Below the pieces are notes generated by a model. It was not told where the DNA came from. It saw only the letters and a program-made list of their open reading frames with translations, and made no database searches. 5,012 nucleotides of DNA from assembly GCA_964654125.1 (NCBI GenBank), contig CAZZGG010000150.1, positions 1 to 5,012 on the forward strand. Direction: 5' to 3'. Position numbers and translations under genes: made by a program. The stretch comes from JAAYBY01 sp964654125 (GTDB taxonomy: Bacteria > Bacillota > Clostridia > Saccharofermentanales > UBA5734). This document shows positions 1 through 5,012 of the stretch, piece after piece; within the stretch, counting starts at the first letter, position 1; every line of letters begins with the position of its first letter.

Positions 1-1795
1 CGCTGTGGATGGTTAAAAGGCGTACGACATCGTCATTGGCCTGGTCCTGATCCATCTCACTGTAAAGCGCAGCCCTTTCCAAAAAGGCCTCCAGCATCTG
101 AGGCAGGCTCTCGACTGCAAGTAATTCGTCATCCACCAGCAGCTCTGCCGCAAATTCATTTTCCTGTAATTGCTCGACCTGGTTGCTGAACTCGACAGCA
201 TCGGAAAGCAATTCTTTGAGGTTCTCAATCCGGTCGACGGTATCAGCCAAACCTGATTTAGCCTGCTGCTCCAGCAGGTCTTGCACCAGGCCGGACTCTT
301 CTTCAACCCAATCAATATAGCGGTCCAGGCTCATGTCCTGCTCCAGGCCGGACCTGAGGTGCTCTATCAGGCGGTAAAACTGGGTCAGGCGGACAGCAGC
401 CCTTTGCAGCTGACTAAACTGCATGGCTTTACCACAGATTTCAAGCTGGGACAGGCCTGTTTCTGCAGCAAGAGCCGCCACATGTTCCATAGTGGTGCTG
501 CCTATCCCCCGCCTGGGCACATTAATTATCCTGGCCAGGGACACATTGTCTGCCGGCTGCAGGACCAGGCGTAAATAAGCCAGCACATCCTTGACTTCAC
601 GCCGATCATAAAAACGGGTGCCGCCATAAATCCGGTAGGGTATGCCGGCTTCACGCAAGGACTGCTCCACAGAACGTGACAGGGCATTGAGGCGGTAGAG
701 CACTGCAAAATCCCGGTAGTTCTTTGCTTTGGCCCTGGCAACCTGGCGATCAATCTCGCTGGCAATATAGCGACCTTCCTCATGTTGGTCTTCTGCCATC
801 AGGAGGGTGATTTTTGCACCATCTGCGCTGTCTGTCCACAAGGCCTTATCCTTTCGACCTTCATTATGACCAATCACAGCATTGGCAGCCTTGAGGACAT
901 GGCCGGTCGAGCGGTAGTTCTGCTCCAGCTTGATAACCCGGCATTTTTTGAAATCTTTTTCAAAATCCAGAATGTTTTGGATATTGGCACCGCGGAAGCT
1001 ATAGATGGACTGGTCATCATCACCGACCACACAAAGGTTAAGGTGGTTTTTAGCCAGCAGCTGGACCAGTCTGTACTGAGCATGGTTGGTATCCTGATAT
1101 TCATCTACCAGAATATATTGGAATCTTTCCTGGTATTTGGCCAGCACATCTGGATTTTCTTCCAGTAAGCGGACTGCTTCCTGCAAGATGTCATCAAAAT
1201 CCAAGCTGTTGTTTTGTTTCAGCTTGGCCTGGTAGCATTGATAAACCAGGGCCACCTTGCTGAGATAATAGTCAGCTCCGGCCTGGCGGCTAAAACTAGT
1301 GCAATCCTGCAGAGCGTTTTTGGCTGCACTGATCTTGCTGTGCACAGCCCGCACTGCAAAAACTTTTTCATCCAGATTCAGTTCAGCCAGGCAAATCTTG
1401 ATCAGCTTTTGCTGATCCTCACTGTCCAGAATGACAAAGCCCCGCTCATAACCCAAAAGATCCCCATGAGCGCGCAAGATGCGCAGTAACATGGAATGGA
1501 AGGTGCCGATCCACATATAACGGCTAACCGGCCCAATCAGTTCTTCAATCCGGCTTTTCATTTCAGCAGCCGCTTTATTAGTGAAGGTGATGGCCAGGAT
1601 GGAGCTGGGCTTGACATTCAGCATGCTGACCAGCCAGGCCACCCGGTGGGTGATAACCCTTGTTTTGCCAGAACCGGCTCCGGCCAAAACCAGCAAGGGT
1701 CCTTTATCATGCTGCACTGCGGCAGCCTGCTCAGGATTGAGCCCGGCCAGGAGATCATGGGCCCGCTCTTTTGTCAGATCATCGAATATATCCAT
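1..1795 (-). CDS. pcrA: ATP-dependent DNA helicase PcrA (UvrD/Rep family, SF1A), 3' end cut by the window
   Basis: A 3'-to-5' SF1 helicase that unwinds DNA in nucleotide excision and mismatch repair, clears replication and transcription conflicts and strips RecA; it acts in the cytoplasm on ssDNA. There are 598 codons open from the ATG at 1793-1795 to the left edge with no stop; I checked the frame codon by codon. Visible in order: Q motif GLNPEQ (18-23), Walker A GAGSGKT (39-45), motif Ia TFTNKAAAEM (70-79), GTFHS (97-101), LDFDD (198-202), Walker B/motif II VDEYQDTN (from 230), motif III GDDDQSIYSFRGA (258-270), motif IV LEQNYRST (290-297), GGTRFYDRREVKD (391-403), VPRRGIG (426-432), and motif V starting as LLTIHS, where the window ends. 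About 130-150 C-terminal residues are missing, judging from usual PcrA lengths of 720-750. The start is supported by GGGAAGG seven bases upstream. The GANIQNILDFEKDF wording after motif III is typical of clostridial PcrA. It lies downstream of hpf but behind a terminator. One acidic stretch (about 536-563) looks longer than in classical PcrA. Confidence 0.97.
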   Translation of the reverse strand, partial: MDIFDDLTKERAHDLLAGLNPEQAAAVQHDKGPLLVLAGAGSGKTRVITHRVAWLVSMLNVKPSSILAITFTNKAAAEMKSRIEELIGPVSRYMWIGTFHSMLLRILRAHGDLLGYERGFVILDSEDQQKLIKICLAELNLDEKVFAVRAVHSKISAAKNALQDCTSFSRQAGADYYLSKVALVYQCYQAKLKQNNSLDFDDILQEAVRLLEENPDVLAKYQERFQYILVDEYQDTNHAQYRLVQLLAKNHLNLCVVGDDDQSIYSFRGANIQNILDFEKDFKKCRVIKLEQNYRSTGHVLKAANAVIGHNEGRKDKALWTDSADGAKITLLMAEDQHEEGRYIASEIDRQVARAKAKNYRDFAVLYRLNALSRSVEQSLREAGIPYRIYGGTRFYDRREVKDVLAYLRLVLQPADNVSLARIINVPRRGIGSTTMEHVAALAAETGLSQLEICGKAMQFSQLQRAAVRLTQFYRLIEHLRSGLEQDMSLDRYIDWVEEESGLVQDLLEQQAKSGLADTVDRIENLKELLSDAVEFSNQVEQLQENEFAAELLVDDELLAVESLPQMLEAFLERAALYSEMDQDQANDDVVRLLTIHS

Positions 1796-1802
1796 AGATA
1801 AA

Positions 1803-1809
1803 CCTTCCC
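1803..1809 (-). promoter_or_regulatory. Ribosome binding site of pcrA
   Basis: On the minus strand this reads GGGAAGG, ending seven bases before the ATG at 1795. Strength and spacing are those of a Gram-positive Shine-Dalgarno, and it fixes the pcrA start. Confidence 0.8.
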
Positions 1810-1827
1810 AATTCTTTGCTGCTATCC

Positions 1828-1854
1828 AGTATAGCATAGCATTTTGCTGTTCAG
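1828..1854 (-). promoter_or_regulatory. Possible weak promoter of pcrA
   Basis: In the roughly 80 bases between the hpf terminator and the pcrA start, the minus strand has TATACT (1828-1833) as a possible -10 and CTGAAC (1849-1854) as a poor -35, with a short 15-base spacer. A promoter somewhere here is expected because a strong terminator lies just upstream, but this exact assignment is tentative. Read-through from hpf is the alternative. Confidence 0.3.
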
Positions 1855-1874
1855 CGGCCTATCCGGCCTGGTCG

Positions 1875-1905
1875 AAAAAAGCCCGGACTCTGCTGAGCCC
1901 GGGCT
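1875..1905 (-). terminator. Rho-independent terminator of hpf
   Basis: On the minus strand an 11-bp stem, AGCCCGGGCTC pairing with GAGTCCGGGCT (one G-U pair), closes a four-base AGCA loop and runs straight into six Ts. It starts 29 bases past the hpf stop codon, so hpf is transcribed as a unit separate from pcrA. On the plus strand the hairpin is preceded by As but lacks a T-run after it, so it is directional. Confidence 0.93.
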
Positions 1906-1933
1906 ACTTATCTGCCTGTCGCAGGGCAACTGA

Positions 1934-2476
1934 TCAGTATTCAGGCTCTATCACACCATAATTGCCATCATGGCGCTTATAGACAACACACACCTTATCA
2001 GTTTCTATATCAAGGTAGAGCAAGAAGCTGTGGCCCAGCATTTCCATCTGCAAGGCAGCCTCATCTGCATCCATGGGATCGAGAGTAAAAGATTTACGCC
2101 GGATAATATAATGCTCTTCTTCATCAGTTTCCGGCAGGTCAACTTGTGACTTAAGATACTCTTTCATGTAGGCATAATCGTGGATCCGTTTTTCAATCTT
2201 GGTCTTATGCTTGCGGATCTGCCCTTCCAGGACATCCATAGCCTGGTCCAGAGCTGTAAAAACATCATCAGCCGTGCACTCAGCCCTGTAATAATGTTTC
2301 CCGATTTTCAAAGTCACCTCAAGACATTTTTGATTTTTTTCTGGTCTCACCTTGACCGTGGCAACAGCCTCATCACCAAAAAACCGATCGAACTTACTTA
2401 GCTTATCTTCAATCCTGTTTTTGAGCTGGTCGCCCACCTTCATTCCTTTGCCATTAATGTTAATTTTCATTGACAT
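1934..2476 (-). CDS. hpf: Ribosome hibernation promoting factor, long form (HPF/RaiA/YvyD family)
   Basis: Binds the 30S subunit at the decoding centre and drives formation of inactive 100S ribosome dimers in stationary phase or starvation. The protein is 180 aa, the usual size of the two-domain long form; the short gamma-proteobacterial form is only about 95 aa. N-terminal S30AE domain, about residues 1-100: KININGKGMKV beta strand, KLSKFDRFFGDEA, and the DVFTALDQAMDVLEGQIRKH helix (71-90). A charged linker follows (about 101-120), then the C-terminal dimerisation domain (121-180) with IIRRKSFTLDPMDADEAALQ, the MLGHSFLLY core, and an end VVYKRHDGNYGVIEP close to the family consensus. I prefer the ATG at 2476 (MSMK). 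An ATG two codons in, at 2470, is also well served by the RBS. A longer GTG start at 2524 would add 16 non-homologous residues and has poor RBS spacing. The gene has its own TATAAT promoter and terminator, so it appears monocistronic. Confidence 0.96.
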   Translation of the reverse strand: MSMKININGKGMKVGDQLKNRIEDKLSKFDRFFGDEAVATVKVRPEKNQKCLEVTLKIGKHYYRAECTADDVFTALDQAMDVLEGQIRKHKTKIEKRIHDYAYMKEYLKSQVDLPETDEEEHYIIRRKSFTLDPMDADEAALQMEMLGHSFLLYLDIETDKVCVVYKRHDGNYGVIEPEY

Positions 2477-2478
2477 CG

Positions 2479-2492
2479 CTCCCTTCCCTTCT
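2479..2492 (-). promoter_or_regulatory. Double Shine-Dalgarno of hpf
   Basis: On the minus strand this reads AGAAGGGAAGGGAG, two overlapping SD sequences. AGAAGGG (2486-2492) lies nine bases from the ATG at 2476. AAGGGAG (2479-2485) lies only two bases from that ATG but eight from the next in-frame ATG at 2470. Both support a start here and argue against the GTG at 2524. Confidence 0.7.
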
Positions 2493-2497
2493 GAATC

Positions 2498-2514
2498 AGT
2501 TTCCTTAGTTTCCT
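2498..2514 (-). repeat. Tandem octamer in the hpf 5' untranslated region
   Basis: AGGAAACT occurs twice on the minus strand (2507-2514 and 2498-2505), nine bases apart, just upstream of the SD pair. Each copy is itself SD-like (AGGA). Two short copies can easily arise by chance, so no function is claimed. Confidence 0.4.
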
Positions 2515-2544
2515 GTGTAAGCACGAGTCCTTTGTCTTGTCTTT

Positions 2545-2573
2545 ATTATACCGTATCAGCTGCTGGCTGCGGT
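2545..2573 (-). promoter_or_regulatory. Promoter of hpf (perfect -10, poor -35)
   Basis: The minus strand has a perfect TATAAT at 2545-2550, 68 bases before the ATG. This predicts a transcript start near 2538 and a leader of about 60 bases. At the standard 17-base spacing the -35 position (2568-2573) reads ACCGCA, a poor match to TTGACA. Instead it overlaps one copy of a TTACCG(G)CAG repeat, an arrangement that would fit an activator-dependent promoter. I see no good SigB or SigH type boxes. Confidence 0.6.
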
Positions 2574-2590
2574 AACCAATCTGCCGGTAA
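2567..2590 (-). repeat. Direct repeat pair TTACCG(G)CAG upstream of hpf, possible operator
   Basis: On the minus strand TTACCGGCAG (2581-2590) is followed by TTACCGCAG (2567-2575). The copies differ by one base and sit about one and a half helical turns apart, centre to centre. The downstream copy covers the -35 position of the hpf promoter. The role as a protein-binding site is inferred from position only. Confidence 0.35.
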
Positions 2591-2866
2591 ACTAAAATAT
2601 TTCGCTTCATTTTTAGCTGGCCTGTTATTCTATATCGCTAGATCCACACTATAAAACCAGCTGTTGCAGCCAGATTAAGAGCACAGCTTTTTTGCTACTC
2701 AAACATGCAGCTTAAAATATATAATTAATTTAACTGGATAAAAAGAACAATACAAATTAAAACACACTTAAACAAAGGCAGATCAGGCAAAACTCTTCTT
2801 GCTTGAAAAAGACAAAATCAACCTCTTTGCTTTTGACATTTGATGCTTTGCTTCCTGAAGGACTCT
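2591..2866. other. AT-rich intergenic region without a credible gene
   Basis: This stretch lies between the stop of the GH95 gene and the hpf promoter region. It is visibly more AT-rich than its surroundings, most of all at about 2710-2770. It holds a hairpin with a T-run (2659-2693), and CTTTGCTT twice (2825-2832 and 2846-2853). No open frame here has both an RBS and family-like content. I see no clear terminator for the GH95 transcript close behind its stop codon. Confidence 0.6.
2659..2693 (+). terminator. Terminator-like hairpin on the plus strand
   Basis: AGCTGT-T-GC (2659-2667) pairs with GCACAGCT (2681-2688), giving eight pairs with one bulged T and a 13-base loop, followed by T at 2688-2693. 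It has the form of an intrinsic terminator for plus-strand transcription, yet every recognised gene runs on the minus strand. Read on the minus strand the same hairpin is followed by GGTTTTATAG, so it could weakly end the GH95 transcript (bidirectional use). Chance is possible, as the stem is modest. Confidence 0.35.
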
Positions 2867-4695
2867 TTATTTTGCCACTATTTCATAATTCATCCCTGCT
2901 TGGACTGCCATCTTAACAAGCCCATCTTTTATTTCAGTTTGAACTATTTGACCTGCACAAGATATAAAAAAATCATCTCCAGCTGGCAGCTTTAGACAGC
3001 AGCTACCGTCTCGTTCGGCTGCCAGCAAAGCTCTTTTTAGCCGGCCTTCATACCAGGTCAAACTAACTGTCAAACCACCTCTGGCCTTTAAGCCACTGAT
3101 TTTTCCTGCCGGCCAGGCTGCTGGCAGAGCTGGCAATAACCGTATTATCCCAGCTCTATCTTGCAGGAGCATCTCAGCAATAGCTGCTGATAAGACAATG
3201 CTGGCCTCAATTTGGAAAACACGCTGGTCACCAAACCAACGCAAGCTGGTGCCAGTGTCGCGCCAGTCGCAAGTGCTGGTCAGTCGATTGATCATAGTGT
3301 TATTTGCTAAAACCATCTCTAGTTGGTTGTAGGCAGCTTCGCCGTCCAGCAGGCGAGCCATAAACTGCGCATCCCAGGCCATGGTCCAGGCCACACTTTG
3401 GGACAAACCATGGTAATGCCGTAGATCCAGTGCTTTACGTGCTGCAGCTGCATAATCTGGAGTATGTTCCCAACTGATCCTGTCGCCTGGCGCTAATCCC
3501 ACCAGATGGGAGCGGTGCCGGTGGGCTGGATCATAGGGCAGATGATCTTCCAGCCATTCTTGTAGTTGTCCATCAGTGTTGATCACCGGCCAGGGCAGCC
3601 TGTCTAAAATATCTAGCCAGACAGTTTCCTTTTCTTGCTTAACATTTAAGATTTTGCTGGCTGCCAGAGCATTAGTAAAAACCTCACGAATCAATTCCAG
3701 ATCCATGGTCGAAGCACTTGATAAGGCACTAAATCTCTTGCGTCCTGCTATCCCCATCTCAGGTGATGTACTGGTTTTTGGAACCAGACGGCCTTGTTCA
3801 TCACTGACCAGATAGTCCTCATAAAATTCAGCTATCTGATCAATAAAGGGAAATGTGACCCGGGCCAGCACAGCCTCATCCTCAGTATGCTGCCAATCCT
3901 GCCAAAGAACCTGGGCCAACCAGGCTGCCGCCCCTGTCCACCAAAAACAAAGGTCATCAACATTACCATTTTGATAAAAATCACAGACTGTTGACATGAC
4001 CAGGCCTGGACAACCATAAAGATCCTGAGCCAAGTGACGGGCTTGAGGCATCATTTTCAAAATCCATTCGTGTAAGGGCAAAAAGCACTCCCCAAGATTA
4101 AGCTGATGCAAAGGCCAATAGCACATCTGCAAATTCAGGTCAAGATGGTAATCACAGTCCCAGGCCGGCCGGCGATCTTCGTTCCACAAACCCTGCAAAT
4201 TGATTGGTGCCTTGGCTGCTTCTCCAGCTGGCCTAGGCCGTCCGGCAGCAAGTGCCACATAGCGCCCCATATGGAAGATCTGTGCAAAGGTAGATGGTTG
4301 ATTTATCAGATCTGACTGGCCATTGCAGCTTTTTTCCTGGTCACTCAATTCCAGGCTGACTCTGCCAAAGTACTTTCTCTGATCAGCCAGATGCTCAGCC
4401 AGCAGTTCTGCATAGTTTTTCGTCTGCTGCATGATTCGGCGGCGGCAGTAATCAAGCAGGTCTTCGTCAGTTTCATCAGATGTGGCCAAAGAGATCAGTA
4501 AGGTCACAGTTGTGGCAGAATCAAAATGAGTCTTCAGCTGAGGCAGATCGGGATTATTTTCTTTATCACGGAAGATAAATTCAATTCCTCTCAAGTCAGG
4601 CGGCAATTGGCCTTTAGTAGCTTCAAGTCTTTCTTTTCCAGTCAGTCGCCCACCTTGCTGGCATATTTTAACGACTGCGGCAAACTTTACTCCCT
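2867..4695 (-). CDS. Glycoside hydrolase family 95 (alpha-L-fucosidase-like), catalytic and C-terminal part
   Basis: GH95 enzymes invert and release terminal alpha-1,2-L-fucose or alpha-L-galactose from glycans. This piece gives 608 residues from the N-gap to the TAA at 2867-2869 (numbered from GVKF). Residues 1-70 finish the N-terminal beta-sandwich. A linker helix (80-115, NYAELLAEHLADQRKYFGRV) leads to the (alpha/alpha)6 barrel: INLQGLWNEDRRPAWDCDYH (164-183), DLNLQMCYWP (185-194), TSTSPEM (307-313), DGQLQEWLEDH (374-384), HRHRSHLVGLAPGDRIS (391-407), WTMAWDAQFMARLLDGEAAY (436-455), VFQIEASI (492-499), AIAEMLLQ (504-511). The C-terminal beta domain includes LLPALPAAWPAGKISGLKAR (519-538) and ends EIVAK. 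The SPE glutamate (E312) is present. However, the usual N-x-N has become D185-L-N187, and the usual QIDGNF has become QIEASI (E496), so the catalytic-base region differs. The 13 cysteines would suit a cytoplasmic enzyme. Family membership is sure; the substrate is not. No partner gene is visible. Confidence 0.93.
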
Positions 4696-4705
4696 NNNNN
4701 NNNNN
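4696..4705. other. Assembly gap (10 Ns) inside the GH95 gene
   Basis: Ten Ns in a row. The coding frames on the two sides do not agree across exactly 10 bases; an intact gene needs a missing length of 2 modulo 3. The Ns are therefore most likely a placeholder of arbitrary length. By comparison with the usual GH95 N-terminal domain, a short loop and strand (some tens of residues or fewer) seem to be missing. Confidence 0.95.
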
Positions 4706-5012
4706 CTTTCTCCTTTGATTACACAATCAGGGTCAGGCAGGCGCGATAGACTGATTTTTCCGCTCAGCCGGCCAGCTACACTGGTGGAAAGATGGACCAC
4801 TATAAGATTAGCTGGCCAGGAGACGAACGCTGTCCTTTTATAAGTGACCTCACCAGCTTGATATGTGACATAAGTGCAAGCTTCAGCCATGGCTAGGCTG
4901 CGGCTATAAGCGCTGATTTCTTCCTTGTGCCTGATTTCAAGGCCCAGATCGCAAAAAGGCACAAATGGATTGAGGTAAAGGGCCTGTCCACTAACCGGCA
5001 CCTTATCCAGCA
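4706..5012 (-). CDS. Glycoside hydrolase family 95, N-terminal domain part (5' end beyond the window)
   Basis: This is the upstream part of the same GH95 gene, with 101 codons from 5010 down to 4708 and no stop. It matches the N-terminal beta-sandwich of the family: LNPFVPFCDLGLEI matches the family's 'YQPLGDL.L.F' strand, SRSLAMAEACTYVTYQ matches 'R.LDL..A...V.Y', and GEVTYKRTAFVSWPANLIVV matches 'G..Y.RE.FaS.pd..iv'. It ends SLSRLPDPDCVIKGE at the gap. The frame is open to the right edge (LDK precedes VPVSGQ), so the GTG at 4999-5001 is an internal valine, not the start. Roughly 60-100 residues, including the family's 'P.GNG.LGA' and 'LNEDTLW' segments and any signal peptide, should lie further right. 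Whether the enzyme is secreted cannot be judged here. Confidence 0.88.

Noticed and set aside
526..1168. Open frames on both strands at 526-783, 782-1168 and 874-1104
   Set aside because: These are alternative frames inside the continuous pcrA coding sequence; the pcrA frame through here has motifs II to IV intact.
1..1795. Dense CCAGG/CCTGG/CAG/CTG words in the helicase region, possibly methylation or repeat motifs
   Set aside because: They are explained by frequent use of CTG for Leu, CAG for Gln and GCC for Ala in the minus-strand coding frame; spacing is irregular.
1496..1961. Open frames on the plus strand at 1496-1801 and 1581-1961
   Set aside because: They lie antisense over the N-terminal part of pcrA, which carries all the helicase motifs. 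They have no RBS and no family-like content, and the second one also crosses the pcrA start and the hpf terminator.
2352..2654. Plus-strand open frame starting in hpf and running into the intergenic region
   Set aside because: It is antisense to the hpf start and promoter and has no RBS; its hydrophobic look comes from the T-rich complement of a Lys/Glu-rich gene and the AT-rich spacer.
2833..2838. TTGACA on the plus strand as a -35 box
   Set aside because: No -10-like hexamer lies 16-18 bases downstream, and no plus-strand gene follows.
2821..2860. CTTTGCTT repeats and the small CTTCCTGAAG palindrome behind the GH95 stop as a terminator
   Set aside because: The repeats are direct, not inverted; the palindrome stem is only four base pairs and has no T-run after it on the minus strand.
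4687..5001. A separate small gene starting at the GTG at 5001
   Set aside because: The frame stays open upstream to the window edge, and its content is the interior of the GH95 N-terminal domain, so this is a piece of the larger gene.

Overview
This window looks like part of a draft Bacillota (Firmicutes), probably Clostridia-like, chromosome. The evidence is a PcrA-type helicase whose motif wording is that of clostridial PcrA, a long-form (two-domain) ribosome hibernation factor, strong purine-rich Shine-Dalgarno sequences, and Rho-independent termination. A run of 10 Ns shows it is scaffolded draft sequence. I cannot name a genus. All three genes are on the minus strand, so they read from right to left.

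Layout in the direction of transcription. (1) 5012 down to 2867: one glycoside hydrolase gene of the GH95 (alpha-L-fucosidase-like) family. Its 5' end lies beyond the right edge, and the N-gap at 4696-4705 splits it into two pieces in different frames. (2) 2866 down to 2477: an AT-rich intergenic stretch with no credible gene. It carries a TATAAT box, a pair of TTACCG(G)CAG direct repeats and a double Shine-Dalgarno for the next gene, plus a hairpin with a T-run that points the opposite way to all the genes. (3) 2476 down to 1934: hpf, long ribosome hibernation promoting factor, closed by a strong intrinsic terminator (1875-1905). (4) 1795 down to the left edge: pcrA, an SF1 DNA helicase, with its own RBS and a possible weak promoter. 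It is cut by the window edge inside helicase motif V.

The genes do not form an obvious pathway. hpf (ribosome storage) and pcrA (repair and replication helicase) are housekeeping genes, separated by a terminator. The GH95 gene is a carbohydrate-catabolism gene, and any partners it has lie off the right edge.

The most interesting point is in the GH95 enzyme. The two places where the family keeps its catalytic-base apparatus are both changed: the usual N-x-N reads D-L-N, and the usual Q-I-D-G-N-F reads Q-I-E-A-S-I. The SPE glutamate and the rest of the fold signature are intact. This suggests a divergent subgroup with altered specificity or mechanism rather than decay. I see no CRISPR, insertion sequence, tRNA, rRNA or clear new defence or mobile system here.
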